A stretch of DNA of 64,000 nt from Chrysoperla carnea. Lineage: Eukaryota; Arthropoda; Insecta; Neuroptera; Chrysopidae. Positions within the stretch are counted from its first letter, which is position 1. Every line of letters starts with the position of its first letter. Of this stretch, positions 24,564 to 39,556 are shown piece by piece. The position numbers and the translations under genes are program-made. The notes below the pieces were generated by a model. That model was given only the letters and a program-made list of their open reading frames with translations, did not search any database and had not been told where the DNA came from. The stretch is taken from the NCBI RefSeq assembly GCF_905475395.1, contig NC_058339.1, positions 48,245,172-48,309,171 of the forward strand. The letters are read 5' to 3'.

Positions 24564-27500
24564 AATATAACGGAAACTTTGAACATGATTTTGAACCCTT
24601 TCAAAACGTCGCATTAACTTGAAATTTGGCTTACTTATCAAGGATCGATGACAATGCTATAATTTTATAAGTTTATTTCATTATCATGATCATGCTTTTC
24701 GTTATTAACGATTCCCATTTCTGAAAATAAATACATTTACTTGCGCTCCTACCATATTTATACTGAATTTTTCAAAAATAAGTAATGGTATAAAAACCTA
24801 AAACACACAAAATAAATAATTGTTTAGAAAAACTAAAAAACACGCTTTTGTATCCAGAGCTGAGCTAAACGGTAGAAAATTGAATTGAATGAATTTATTA
24901 AAAAAAAAGGTAGAAAATAATTATTTTAAAATTCAAAAAAATCATTTTATCGTAAAAAATCGTGGAGCGCTTTTTAAAATATTTTAGAATGACTTTATTT
25001 TTACCATTATCTGCCTGTAAGGTATTTACAATAATTGAAGTTTAGCAACCCACGCTTTTTTATGATAAGATGATTTTTTTGGATTTTAGAAATTACCAAA
25101 AAAATCGAATTTGTGAATGACATTTCAAGATATGTTGTTCAAAATAAAATTTTTATGTTTAAGCTGCAAAATATGTCATTCTTATTGAAAAATCCTGTAT
25201 AAATGGCAGTCAGTTATTGTTAAAAGTAATAAAAAAAACTGCAATAAGTATTCTGGAATATAAAAGAGAAATTTTACCCTTAAAAATTTATTCGTGTTAA
25301 ATAATTAATTTTCTTCCTAGTGCGAGGTTGAATTTAAAAGAATGATATAATAGAACTTACATTATTAATAATAATCTACTCGTGGTAAAGACAAATGATT
25401 TAGGTTTTGCTAGATTTTATAAATTCATGTCATACAAAATTTTATATAGTATTTTCATGTAAAGAATGGATTTATGAACTCAAATAAAAATATGTTAAAT
25501 ATTGTGTATATGTTTTACTTGTTAGTATTAATAATTGATATCAAAAATTGTCGGTCACACATTAAGTTCAAGGGCCATCTAGAATGAGTGATGAAAAACG
25601 ATTATTATTCTAACGAAACACTTACCAGAGAGACAGTAAGCATCGAGTAAATTTTCATGTTTATAAAAAACATTAAAAAATAGATCGTTTGACGACAAGA
25701 GTATTTTTGATATATTCTCAGAATCGTTCCGAAATAGTTTTTCTTAGAGAGGATTTTCGGTGAAATCTCAAAAATTACTCCCCCAATCGATATTTGAACA
25801 CGATTTTTATATTTTTGGATTAAAATTACTCTACTCTGTATATCAAGTTTAACAATATTCCGAAACTAAAAACTAAAACATAATTCCATAAAATGAGAAA
25901 TTTTTGTTAGCTTCTACTTGGATAAAAATCATTCTGCAGAATATTTTTGTCCCAACAAATACGAAAATCGTATATCTTTAACGGTTAGACGAGTACTATA
26001 TGATATACAGTACGCAATCGAAAACGAGGGTTGGATTTTGATTTGTAACTCATTTTAACAACTAAAATATTGAACGAACAACAAACATGCCGTATACCTA
26101 ACAAATAGGTACGAACAGTTGCAGATAATTTGAACATAAAACAGTTTTCATAGCATACGTGGTGTAAGTTTATATATTCAACTGATTATTATAACGAGTT
26201 TTTTATAAACCAATTAAAACTTAATATATTATTTAAAAATTGTTTTAACAGTCTTACAAAAGCGACAAAAGTTTACATTAGAAATTTAATCTACAGACAG
26301 CTATAACATCATACAATAATTTTCAATATTGGAAAATACTCCAATGTAAAACTAATAAACTAGATTAAATATTGTTATTTTCCTTCGATAACAATTAAGC
26401 TTTTTTTTCCTAGCTAATTATTTCGAAACTCTATTTGTGCCAACAAAATTAATTTAAATTAAGTCTCGTCCACACTTTCACGTGGATGTGTTTCAAGATG
26501 TAGTTGTGGATGATACCTGACTCGATTTTACAGATTCCGCTAATAAAAGAGAGATTTTTTTTGTACGGAGTCAAAAAACATGTGAATTAGTTAATAACTT
26601 AAATTTAAACTTAAAAGATTTTTGCTTGATAGTTAATCTCGTCCTAAGACATGTTCAAATAATAACGGCATTTCTATATGGTACGAATAATCTGTTCGCA
26701 AAATGTCTTTTAAATTTTGCACAGTTATTTATATGATTGTAGCAACTACCTACTCGAAAAATCGATGGTTTACTCAGAGAAAGGATTAGTATAATTGTTG
26801 GTTAAATGTTAATAATTATTGGTTACATCGATTTTTTGTAACTTGTAAAAACTGCTTTTTTTAAACCTCCAAAAGATACTTAAAAAATATCGTAAGATTT
26901 GACTGACTGTAAATTACGTCACAAAATTAGCAACTGATAACAAACGCTATTTATAAGAGTTTTATGGTATACGGCTATCTAATAATACTTATGATTACTA
27001 AATGGTGGTCGAAAAACGTATTCATATAATACACAAAAGTATCTAGCAAATTAGGGAAAAATAGAAATTTAAATAGAAAATTTTAATATAATTTTTTATT
27101 TTTATAACTTAGTTTACCATTAAACTGGTCGATAACTGGCGATTTGCATACGTCACTAGGCTCATCTTTTTATCGTAGGTTACTGATGTTATAATAATTT
27201 ATAATGGAAATATATTTTCTTCATATTACGTACATCTCCATAAAAATATACATCTATTAATTCTTTACTGGCATGTACTCATTTCCAGAGGCGCAACTTT
27301 ATGTTGTATGAAAATTATCAGAATAAATAATTTTTTGTATTAACTTCCATAAGACTACTCAAAAACTTCAATAAGTGCAATAACTTTCGTTTACTAAAAC
27401 AGAATATAAACAACTATCAGATGAAGTCTTGCATCGCTTTAGCTATCAAAACATTAATTAAAAATCTTTACGGTTATACGAAAAACATACCAGAAAGTGA

Positions 27501-30500
27501 GAACGTCGGTATTATCTTTAAGTTCACCTATTAAGAGAAAATGACAACATCATTGCATACAAGATTTTCAAAAAATTACTTGCCCTAATCATGGAAAATA
27601 AGAACTTTGAAGAAGGAGTTTGAAATTATACAAAAAAGGCTGTTTGTCTCACCTCAGTTTGTAAAAACCTTCCCTGCTTTCTATTTATTATTTACTGAGC
27701 TTCTTTTTAGAATAACAAAACGATGATTTACGAATTTTAAAATTGTAACGCAATCAAAAAGATGTGCTTCAAATGAAAACTTTCCACATTCCAAAATTTT
27801 ACAAATTTTGTCCCCAGTACATCGTGTAATTTTTCAGTTGTTAAAACACGTTCCAAGCTTCATGAGTGGCTCCGATTTGACGAGTGAACAAAAGTAATGC
27901 AGCGTAGGTTGATTATACCGTCCGTAGTAAATAAATTTAACGGGATATTGATTGCTGATGACCACAAGACTGGTTATTGTTAGTATGACGTTCGAAACAT
28001 GTCAGTAAACATTATATTACATGTGTAGTAGACAGTAAACATAGCCTCGATTAAACGGTATGTTTCGAACGTACGGCTGAATAAACACCGCAGAAATTTT
28101 GTTGGAAAACTTCATCGACAAATAATGCATATATTTATTGACTGTTTCCACAAAAACTTGACAAAAATTATCTTAATCTACAGCACATAATCGTTCATAT
28201 CAATAAGAAAGTAGTTTGTGATCGAAAATAATAAGCACACGGTTTAATTGGCATGTTTACAGACGTTAGGCTCGAATACGCAGTATTTCTGAGTTCTGAA
28301 CGAAGTTTGAAACAAGTGATAATAGCTTAAAAATATTTTTTTCCCAATTTTTATTGCAAACAAATGCATATTTTCTAATATTCTTAGTTAGAGCCCCCAG
28401 CACTATACATTCCCCTACAATATCCAGCTAAAAATCCTCCCTTTAGCTACGTTCATGTAAAAGCATGGATAATAAATATATTACCTACCTAATACATGCA
28501 ATTTGAATATGTGTCGAATACCTCTTTTGTTAAAATGATTGTGTGGATGGATGGATATACGGTAAGTGAGATATATCTTATATCCATATACCATATATAC
28601 CTTTAACTATTACCTCTGGTTTTATACTTTTTAATAAAATATTCAAATACATTATGAAAAGTTTTTAAGACATTCATACTTTGATATTCATATCAACATT
28701 ATATTATATACTGCTGCATATTATAAAAGAATTTCGGTCTTTTTTTTTTCGTTTCTTTTTCTCTTCATTCAATTTTTTTATACTTTTCGAACATTAAACA
28801 TTTCTTTTCAAAAACTATAAGGATAATAAAATAATTAATGATAAAACCAACTGATGACTTTTTCATCGATATATTTCGTAAGGATGATATCATTTATCAC
28901 TTGAATATATAGAATACTCTAAAGAAAAATACTCAAAAAAATAAAAATCTATATAATATTGAATACGATATATAATGATGGTTTAAACACTTTATCTTTT
29001 AATATTAAAAATATAAATTGTATAAAGTGTTATTTATGTTCTCGGCTAAATTCGATTACAGAGTATTCAGTTTTTCATAAACCAATGTTTTATGAAACAA
29101 ATTTAATTAAAAAATACTTGTTTGAAGTATAACGTTTTAAGGCAGTTTCCTTCTCATAGCGTACATCATATTTTTTCAAAATTAAGAACTGTTATTCATT
29201 TTATAGCACTGTCTGAGTTGCAATTTATTTTTACATGGTCCAGCATATTAATAATAATAATAAACATACGTTGTATTTATATACAATTTACTCACAATCT
29301 GCGACTATTCCATTAAATAGAGAGGCGTGCCTACGGATGATAAATGAAGGTGGAACATCGGAAAAGGTGGTGAAACACATTTATCAAAATGGGTTCTACG
29401 ATTTAAGTGTATCTCTCGTGGTCAGTCAATATAATCTAACCAAATCTAACAAGCAGGCAGGCATGAGCACGAGTGAATAGAATAATTTCCATTCAAGTAT
29501 ATCAAGTTTCGCGATTATGCAGTTTTATAAAATGAATATCTGCCATGGGTTTATATCATAAGAAGATGTTTTATTACTTATCACAATTCAATATCAATTT
29601 GAACATAAGTATTACAAACAGGCTTTTTAAGGAATGTTGAAATAATATAAAAAATGGGTCGTGTGAATCATGGTTCAGGAAGTGTGTTCCATGGTACAAT
29701 ACCATAATTTACTATGACATCATAATGTACCTAGAATCACCCCCCAGCGATTGTACTCACTATAATAAATCCGTTTAAGCACTATTTGTTTTTCTTTTAG
29801 CCTTATAGGAATCATTTCTCTTAATAACAACAAGCGCTTCAACGGGCATTTTTAATGGCTCGGACTGATTGAGACTTCTTTTTCCTACTGATACTTCACT
29901 TTTATAGCTATACATGAGAATACCTAAACAAGAATATAATGGTACATTATGTTGTTGAGCTCAAGGTACATCATTTTGCGTAATTGACACTTAAATTCTC
30001 TAAATTTACGTGTTTAAAACTTAAATATAGTATAGCAATTTATTTATCAATAATCAATTATCGTTGATCAACAACGATTTATAATATATATACATTGGTT
30101 AGCTTGTAAATAGACAGCCAGAAAATACAAGAGTTTTGTTTTTACGCAAAAAAAATTTGATTTTTAGTTTATTCTTAAACAAACCAAATTGACAACCAGT
30201 TTTCATCCTACCTGCTTTCTGAATGCCGTTTCCATACAACTGCTGTTAAGTAAATCGTAATATCTGCCGAAAACTATTGAATGATTCAAGATACATTGTA
30301 CCAACACGGACCAGCAAGAAATGCATAGCGTTTACTACAATACTGGTTAGTAAAAAGACCGATATTATAGCATCTATGTTAGGATAATAACAGTATTTAA
30401 TAGGGCTATGCACCAAAAATATTGTGTGTATTGCCTACCAGTATGGGCTTAGCGTCCTTAACGTACTTCATTGACTCGTCTGCCATAACTATTGCTAATG

Positions 30501-31887
30501 CTACTATTCCCTCAATACAGTACACGTACATATTTCCACAAGAAATTTCTTACCGTGTACATGCTATTATCTTTAGCATTCTCTGCCAATTTTGTATGAT
30601 TTATAAAACAGTTTTGACCTGATGTTTATCCTTCTCATTCTACTCAGCTTTTATTTTACTTTAAAATGGAAATACACAAAAAAAAATTATGTTAGATGGA
30701 TGAGATGGTAAGTTAAAAATCTAGTAAGTACCTTCTTGACGGTAACAACTAAAATGGATGAATGGTTTTCTTTTTTTTTATATATAAAGACAACCAGTAA
30801 TATTATGGGGTGAGCAAGAATTTGATGGTGTATAAAGAGGGTACAGTTTCTTAGTTTAGGTAGGTAGTGAAAATACTTATATATCTACTGTATAGATATA
30901 TAGTGTTGATACTTGACAGATGTGAATGACAGACATGTAACGGATCTCGACATTTTTCTTTTCAAGTACATAAAGTAATATAACAGATATTGAAAGATGA
31001 AGAAGGTAAACAGAGCATACCACACCATCAAAGAATAACGTAAACAATTTTCTTACACATTCATATAAAGAATCCGTATCTTGTCCAAAATGAAACATTA
31101 TATTATGAATTGATGGGTCACTACCAGGACTTAACCAGCTTTTAATATAGTGCTGGCTCTAGCAAAGCAGAGGCCTGGCACAATACTGTGATAATTTTCA
31201 ACGCTCTAGCTCTAACTATTTTCAAATTAATTTTTAGCGGTTTCGAATCTATGTAAATAAACATATCCTATTATGATAATAGAAAGCTAAATTTCAGTTT
31301 TAAATCGTTTTGGTTCAAACAAAATAAAAAAATATAAAATAATTAATTATATTGAAGAAATTTGTATTAGGCATTTAATAATTTTTTTTTCATGGTGATA
31401 AAGTTTTTTTTAAATTAGGACGACAGTTCACTATTAGAAAAATCACAAGTGACGTCAAGCAATTAATATAAAAATACAGCATTGGTCTATGAAATAAACA
31501 GACAATGAAAAGCTTAGATCATTTTTTTTATTAGACAGCTCGTCCAAGCATTTGAGCACTTGTTAGTGTCCGTCAACTTTTTTTAACGATTGGGTTGTCG
31601 CATAGAAAATTTTTTTTCTCAATTATGTGAAAATGAAAGTACAAAAGAATTGCTCAAAGGAATTATGAAATATAGAAAATGCCATCTATATTCACTCACT
31701 TAAATTTTATAAACTATTGAATAAAATCAGATTGTGGACCCAATCTAACAAATCAAGATATCCTAAAACTTTATTTCAAATGAAACGAAATTGATAAATA
31801 TTTGGAATGTAAATTGAATTCCAATATCCTGGAAGACATATAGTTAAATAGTTTAGTAGGTTAGGTCAAATAACCATTATAGTAGTT

Positions 31888-31987
31888 TGTGTATTTAATA
31901 AGAAAAGCAATTCATTCCCGGACCATTATGAAATTTGTTGGGAATCATAGGAATCAGGGAATGTGTTTTTCTTATTAAATATACACA
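31888..31987. repeat. 100-bp hairpin with 33-bp arms
   Basis: TGTGTATTTAATAAGAAAAG and on through ATTCCCG (31888-31920) pairs with the reverse complement at 31955-31987, with a few mismatches and one 2-nt bulge. The loop is about 34 nt. The size fits a miniature inverted-repeat element, and less probably a small-RNA precursor. Confidence 0.65.
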
Positions 31988-34900
31988 TTTATTTCAAGTT
32001 TCGTTTTGACACCAGAAAACTTTCTGGTATTTTCTATGTTTACCGGGAATGAAAAAAAAATTTACTTTCCCGAATTGTTATTTGTTCACCGTGGGGTAAC
32101 CATTAAACATACCACAAAAACAGGTTCTCTGATGCCAAAACGCTTCTTGGAAAAGAAAATTGTTGGAAAATTACAGTTTACAATTTTAATTATTTTAGAA
32201 TTATGAGAAATGAGAACCTATCGACTAAGATTCAGATTGGGCTACAGTTCCACTGTCTCTCAAACGTACGTTTTGCGTGCGTTTTTGCAATACAAATGTT
32301 AAATATAGTTGTCAAATAAGTTTAACCCTGAAAGTTCTAAAAAAAGCGTTCGTTTAAATATACGGCAAAATTCGCAGTGGTCATGGTCGTTTACATTAGA
32401 TTTTTATTAAAAGTAAATTTTTTTTTCGGAAAATTTGTTGAAAACATCAGGTAGTGATTTCAATACAGAACCAATATTGTACAGTGTTGAACATCGCACA
32501 TAACACTAGAGTTTTCTTATTTTTACATGTCTATTTTCATAAAGCAATCCATCAAAATGCCGGATATAAAACAATTAATAAAAGTTAACTACATTGCTGT
32601 TACTGTTTATCAACTGTCGACCTTTATACACTTACTTTTAGTTTTTTGTTATGAATTTACAATAAAATTAATATACTTAAATGAATAATGACAATATTCA
32701 TCCAGGCATCATCAAAGAAAATGACTTACAATTAGGTAGGTAAAAAAAACATTACCAAATACATTCTTGCCTTTTAGTATTTGAAAATTTATTGTCAAAT
32801 AAGGACCAAAGAAGATTCCTACCATTTCTTTGTCGCTCTTCCTAAATAGAAACATTTGTGTTATAAAATATTGAACACTTACGGTATTTACTTATACGAA
32901 GTACTATTAAAACTGATAACTTACTGAACCACCAATAAATAATCAATTATTATTTTCAATATTCTTTAGCCACTGCTCTTTGATTTCACAATAGACTAAC
33001 ATGGTTTTTTAAACGGATTTTAAATGGATTTTAAGCAAATAAAATGTGTTTAAAAAAATGTTAATAACTTCCACAAATTAACGCTCTCAAACTTAAATTA
33101 AAAAGACTAACATGGCTTTAGAAAAATGAATTTTTCAACTTCTGTATCTTGGCCTTTCTATTTTCAGTTTATTTAAACTTTTTTGCTAATTTTGAACTAG
33201 GACACACGCACCTTAAATAAATTTTGATACACCTGGTATATACAAGAATGAAAATATCACAGAGAAACAACTAAAAGACTGTAAAATTCGCTAGGAAAGA
33301 TTTCCTAACAACAAGTTTAGTATATTTCATAGAAAACGACTGAAACATGATTATGGGAGAGAAGATGTTAGGTATTTTACATTTATTTATCTATCAACGA
33401 AGAAGCCCATGGTCATAAAATTAGAATTAATTGAAATAAAAACACAAAGGAGTTCTTATTAATATGAATATTTTTCATGTTTTGTTTTTCAAGTTTGTAC
33501 CTAAAAGTTTTTTTTCATGATAATTTAATTATATTTTTATACTTTCGTAGTAAATACTTAAAAATGTCTATTTAACAGACCCTTTACCCCACCCTTATAT
33601 AACGAGAAACTCCTGTTAAATCACAAATTCTCGAATCCATATCTCCAAAGACGGCAACTCACGAATGTAATATTACTTATGATGATAAATTATTACTAGC
33701 AGTAACTCATCCGATTGGCTTTACAATCTCATTTAGCCTTCCATGCATAACACTCGATATATGTACATATTTGTCACTTCTTACTTTGAAACCATATTAT
33801 GACAAGAGAAATTTACAATATTTAAAAAAAAAACCTTCGACAAATTCTTCGGGTACGGAAACGTATATATGAACTTTCTCCATTAAATTACCTTTTTGGG
33901 TACGGAACTCTAAGCTCGCACTTGAAACATAACTAAGAACACTTTCCGTAAAATTACCTTTCAAACGATACCAAAAAAATTTAAATCGGTTCTCTCAAAT
34001 ATAGAGGTCAAACTTATAACACCTCTTTGTTTTAGTTCGGGGATAAAAAATGGGTTAAAGCAAGACGAAACATATGTAAGTAACAATAGATTTTAAGTAA
34101 AAAATCTTAATATTATTGTGGATTACTGCAAAGTAAAATAAAAAATATATTATCTGTATATTTCAATTATTAAAATGCAAGTCCCCAAAGTAAAGCTCGA
34201 CATAATAGATTTCTACGAAAAATTAAAAAAAAAGAAAGTAAGTGATACTAGAAACTTCCTTCTGTAAAAACACAATTCCTTAAATTAGCTATAGTCATGT
34301 TGAAAAAGAAAATTTTTATTTCGAGCAATATGAATGATAAAGTAAATATATATGTAATTACCGTGCTATTCAAAGGTTTTTTTTCTATTTTTCATTACCT
34401 TTATGTAATCAGTTATTTCTCAGAACTATATCGAGAAGTATTTTTTACTCACATCAAATACCCTAGGGATATTATATGTGTTAAAAACAAAAATCCATTT
34501 ATTGTCACGTTGTAAGATTGTAAGTTTTTCAAAGACTTTTTCTAAATAATTCGAGTGATTTGTTTTCTGTGAAACTTAATATATTTATTATAAAACGACC
34601 TTTTTTCTACAACACACTTCAAATGAAAAATGATAATAATAAATAGAAATGTATATTGTTTCATTGTGCCACATTTTTCACAAAGTAATTTTCTTTTTTA
34701 CTGGTCTAGAATATCGTTATTAGGTTTAATATTATATACGTTCATGTCATAAATAATAAAAAAAACATCATATTTTTGATATTTTTTTCAACATCAAAGT
34801 GAAATTATATAACTATCAGAGCCATGTATGTCTCTGCTTCAGGCCAATATATTTTTGTGAAAAATTTGTTGATGAAATTAGTTAGATGTCTTATAAAAAT

Positions 34901-36419
34901 GAAATCAATTAATCAAAAAATTCATACAAATTGAAAAAAATAAAAATGAAAAAACAATACTAATTTGTGCAATTTTTCGATATGGAGAAAATATAAGGAA
35001 GTAAGTGATGATTCAAACTGTACGCGACTCTTTATGATTTCATAAAAGAAAAATTTATTTTCTTAAATCCGCTGACGAGTTAAGCATTGAACGTATCGAG
35101 CTAAGCGTAAAAGAATACACTGTAAAAAAGTTCTTGCAAGAAAATATATTATCTATATATGATTTTAAATAAAAATTTATCGGATTCAAAATTTTGTTTA
35201 AGCAGTCATATAATTATTTTGTTGAATTAAGTATTGAGAAAGTTGGCTCAAGCTCAAAAAATATTTATTTATTATAAGAAAATGATCAACCATATTTCTC
35301 GACCATATTGGGTGCTGGGATGCGAAAATCATAAAAATTCATTTTGATGTTCTATTCCTTTCTTTAATTTACTATATTAGATGCATTTATCGATCGTCTG
35401 TTTTGAAATCAACTACGGATTCGAAATTTAGTATTATGGCAAAATTTGTCAATCTCTCTCGGATCATCGTCGAATTTGTATCGTATTGTACGTAGTTATC
35501 AATTGAATTAAATAATTAACTTTTCTATTCGATAAAAAATAAAAGTAAGTATACAAAACGCTATGTTTTTATCTTATACATTACTTCTCTAGCCGAAAAA
35601 CTGGCCACATATTTGTTTTTCCTTTATCAATTTCCATGATTTATTATTCATTTTAATTTCAATTTTAACATTTCAGCCAATTATTATTATTATTTTCAGC
35701 TTACCTATTACTTTTTTTACCGACTATTTTAGAGGCAAGGCTTACTCTCGTAGCTTTTTGTGTCACGACATTACCAGATGTTTATTGCAGGTACCCTTGA
35801 TATAGAGATTATCTAAGCCACTAATTGACCGATCATTATATGAAAGATATAATCAAAAAAAATTAAAGACCTATCGTTAAACAAAAACTGAAATATAAAA
35901 ATAAAAATAAAACTATACTTGCTCTATAATTGAAGTATAAATAAAATAATGTAGTAAAGTTAAACTACATTGTAAAAGAAACCTTTCAAATGTTTACGTT
36001 TTGTCACAAAATCCGTTTAAGAATGTATTAATTGATTCTATATATTGTGTATAATATACCTGTACCTAAGTAATAAGTTGGCTTCATGGTTTTCTACTAA
36101 AAACACACATTCGAAGAAGAAAAATAGTTTTGAACTTTTTCTAAAAAATAATAGTTTATTGTTTTTTGTTTATTATTGACTTAATTCGAACATTGCCTGT
36201 ATAGTTTCACAATTTTAATTCTTAACCTAAAGTATAAAATTTAAACCTACCAACGATACAAAAAAATGTTTGTTTACTACTCCCTTGTATACAAATTTAT
36301 TTGCCGTCAAAGTCTGTCGATTATAATTGACATTTTCAATATCATACAAAATGCGTTAAACAAAATAAATAAAAATTCAACGAGTTGAAAAAATAACACA
36401 TAGTGCCTAAAGCTTGTAT
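31988..36419. other. Gene-free AT-rich DNA with repeat R4
   Basis: Only the R4 copy at 33810-34050 is supported. Short ORFs such as 32006-32206 and 34297-34515 lack any recognisable content. Confidence 0.55.
33810..34050 (+). mobile_element. Dispersed repeat family R4, copy 1
   Basis: AAACCTTCGACAAATTCTTC, GGTACGGAA, CTCGCACTTGAAACATA, ATTACCTTTCAAACGATACC, TTAAATCGGTT, GTCAAACTTATAACACCTCT and GTTCGGGGATAAAAAA recur in order at 49461-49660. The pattern TCAAACTTATAACACC...GTTCGGGG, then TAAAAAA, resembles a retroposon tail common in insect genomes (recall). No coding part remains. Confidence 0.65.
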
Positions 36420-36492
36420 TTCCGAAATGACTATGGTGCTTGGTATGAAACTCACAGGTCCGGATTCGACTCCTGGTGCGAGTGCATTTTTT
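36420..36492 (+). other. tRNA-like fragment with B box and T-run terminator
   Basis: CCGGATTCGACTCCTGG folds as a T arm with one mismatch, GATTCGACTCC fits the B-box consensus, and the sequence continues TGCGAGTGCA then TTTTTTT. I cannot find a matching acceptor strand or D arm upstream, so this is a degenerate tRNA or a SINE piece rather than a working tRNA gene. Confidence 0.35.
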
Positions 36493-38250
36493 TCAATTCT
36501 TCTTAGATAAGATTGTTTTTATCAAACACAACTTTTACATTTAACATTTTTCAGTTAATTTATAGAATTCAAGTTGTTAGAAGAACATTTTTAACTTTCC
36601 ATTTCCCAATTTTCTAAAAATTTCACGTGACAGTTACTTTGACATGCTATTAAACATCCTCTTAAATATCTATGACCAAATTTTCAGCATGGTGCTTAAT
36701 TTTTCAAAGACCAAAATATATATTTCTTGTGCTATATGTATATGTGTTATCGCTTTATTATTTTTTAAATAAAATAGATATAAATCTTTAGTTTATTTAT
36801 TAATTAATATTCTATATTTGCATAAAATACCGTTTGTTTTGGATGTAGACTTTAGTTTCAGCATCAAACAATAAATGATTTATATTTTACTCAATTTTTT
36901 TGAAATTACCCTACACATAAACATTTCAAAGAATAAATTTATAAACAAATGATATAATTTAAAAAATCAAAAAAATTAAGCCTTAAAACAGTCTTATAAA
37001 ACTCTTCATGCTGTGATTCGTATAGCCAGTAACGTCCGATATCTAATCATACCTAGACTATCCCCAAGTTTCTATCGATACGTCATTTTTTAAGGTATTT
37101 GGAGTCATCAGGGTAACAACGAGATAGGAATTACGAGGCCTTACACCTTCGTTACGTCGGATAAAAATAGCTGAAATGACTGAATCATTGCAGGATTCAA
37201 CGACTCAAGTTTTAATATACTCAATTTCTTACCCAGTCTGATTATTTTTTATTTTTGAATCTGTTATTTTTATATGAAACTTTATGCGATTATTATGTTC
37301 GCTAACTTCTGCAATGGACATATCCTGAGAAATAACTTATCTCATGTCACCCGGACCGCCCCGCAGGTTTTTATGGATTTGAAATTGATTACGTAACCGT
37401 GATACCGTGATACGATATCGTAATAGTTATTTTTGCATTATAAAATTTATTATTTTTATATGAAACTTTAATTAAATTTTGTATCTTTTTTGGTCGTAAA
37501 TCTATGTACATTTATTTGTGTGTCTAATTGAAAATTAAATAATCTGTATAATGAACAAAACTTTATTCCACATATTAAATAACTGATATTCATGATAGAA
37601 AAATAGTCAATAATAGTTACCATAGGGGTACACAGACCAATGTTTAGTAGTATCATTATTTTATTCGTTTGTGTCACAACTCAACCATACCTAGTTAATA
37701 TTATTAAAAATCATTTACTAATACACATATTCATGGTAAACTTTATGTAACTTACATAGCTCCGGAAAACCCTGAACGTTAAACTGAATATCAATCTGTG
37801 AGTAGTGTAATCGAAAAATAGTTTGAGAAGATCACTAGAATTCTTGTTGTGTTCATTACTCTGTGATTTTAATAAAAACTCATTTACATTTTTATCTGTG
37901 AATCGAAAGTAATTTTAATTCTAAAAGGTACGTAAATGTTTTGTCACGTAATAGTTATTATTTTTAACTAAGTATTGAAAAAAGGCACGTATATTTAATG
38001 ATTAATTAGTCATGTATACAGATTGGAAAAACGAATATTATGTAATTAGAATAATCAATAAGTCTTGTAAGTTATAAGACTTTTAAAAAATAGTAAAGAA
38101 GTAGTTGGAGCTGAATATTTAAAAAAATTTAAGCAAAAATATAATTTTTATGGACAACCTTTTTTTTGTAATAAGAAGTGGAAAAATTTTTTTAGTCACT
38201 CTTACATGACTAGAGCACCTAAATGTCTGTATGTTACTACGCTTGTTCGG

Positions 38251-38399
38251 GTGGAATCTTGCAACTCAATATTTATCTTGAGTGACATTGAGTGCTTCCT
38301 AAGAACAATTATTTTTTACTTATTAGTATTTCGTGTATACAAAATTTCAGCTCAATCGGTTGAGGATAACTACTTCAAAATTGAGTTGCCAAATTCCAC
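38251..38399. repeat. Inverted-repeat element with 20-bp arms
   Basis: GTGGAATCTTGCAACTCAAT (38251-38270) and ATTGAGTTGCCAAATTCCAC (38380-38399) are inverted at 18 of 20 bases. Between them lies TTTCAGCTCAATCGGTTGAG, a phrase I recall from insect repeats. The 77-residue ORF at 38206-38439 falls across it and is not taken as a gene. Confidence 0.55.
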
Positions 38400-38691
38400 G
38401 CGTTCAAACATGCATTACAAGTTTAGTAAAAGTTTGTGAAAACCACTAAGCACATGTTTGATCATTTTTATTTTAAATTGTTTAAAAAAATTTCAATTTA
38501 ATCAACTCAAAAATAAGATCTACTCTTTACAAACTTTGAAAGGTAATTTAGAAAGTATTCTTTTCTATGTTTCAAGTACGAGTTTAGGGTTGCATACCCG
38601 ATAACAACCAGAAAAAGGTGATAATCTTCAAATGGCTGATCAAAATTTAAATAATTTCTCAGTTCACTTTAGACATTTTGGGATTTTATTA

Positions 38692-38736
38692 CTTACAATA
38701 ATCTTGGTCAAAATGTTCTTACAATAATCTTGGTCA
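38692..38736 (+). repeat. 26-bp direct duplication
   Basis: CTTACAATAATCTTGGTCA occurs at 38692 and again at 38718, separated by AAATGTT. This is a simple local duplication. Confidence 0.8.
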
Positions 38737-39556
38737 GAACTTCTTGACTGAGTTTGTTATAAAGAGGTAAGCCTTACAAGGCTATACAAATGAGACCTCT
38801 TCACTCTGAATGTTGCCCGAGTAACGCCAAGTACCTATCCTACAACGTTCATATCATAATATGAGTTTACCTTATCTATGAATTGTTTGCATGGTATTTA
38901 ATTTCAAAGAATATTAACAATTTATGGAATTTTAAATAAAAATATATGATACTTGATAACACTATGTGTGCACTATGAATATAGTCAAAGTTGATTACAG
39001 CGACATTGAAGAGATCAATAAAGAGTTCGTCACTATAACCGATAGTCACAATAACCAATATATATTTTGGTTTAAATATGACTTGATCGATAGTGTTCTT
39101 AGCTATGTTTCAAAAAAATCAGTATAGCAGAGAGTTACAAGAAAAAAAACCGAATTTGTCGGAAGTTTTTTAAATTTTCTGAACTTTACTCCTTCTTCTC
39201 ATTTTACTATATGTAATCATTATACAAATCAAGTTTTTACGCAGTTCCAGAAGAATCATCTTTATAACATATTTTAAGTAAAATAGCTGAATTTTTTTGC
39301 TCTAAACAGATAAATACTTTTTATTATAAACGATTTATGCATTTTTCGTAAAAATAAGATAAATAAAATAAAATATTTAGATTGACCACAACAAATGCGG
39401 AATCAAGTAATATATTATACATGAAAACTGTTCGTATTTATAATCGTATTCCTTTCAAATCGTATTCGTTTAAATTTATTGCATGTGTATTATCAAATCT
39501 ACTTTATTTGAATTACTCTAATATACGGTTTAATGAAAAATACTTAATAAAATTTA

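Larger units (their letters stand above)
20647..31887. other. Longest empty stretch
   Basis: Apart from the R2 fragment (22366), the pogo-like end (23596), the octamer repeat (24524) and a poly-T run, two things stand out. CTGATGGCAATGGAGTTCGG recurs at 23100 and 24288, and CGTTCGAAACA (27990) lies inverted to TGTTTCGAACG (28064). None of the short ORFs shows a domain or signal peptide worth calling. Confidence 0.5.

Noticed and set aside
27990-28074. CGTTCGAAACA / TGTTTCGAACG inverted pair as a transposon
   Set aside because: Only 11 bp with no defined ends or copies. It resembles a phrase common in insect retroelements but cannot be assigned.
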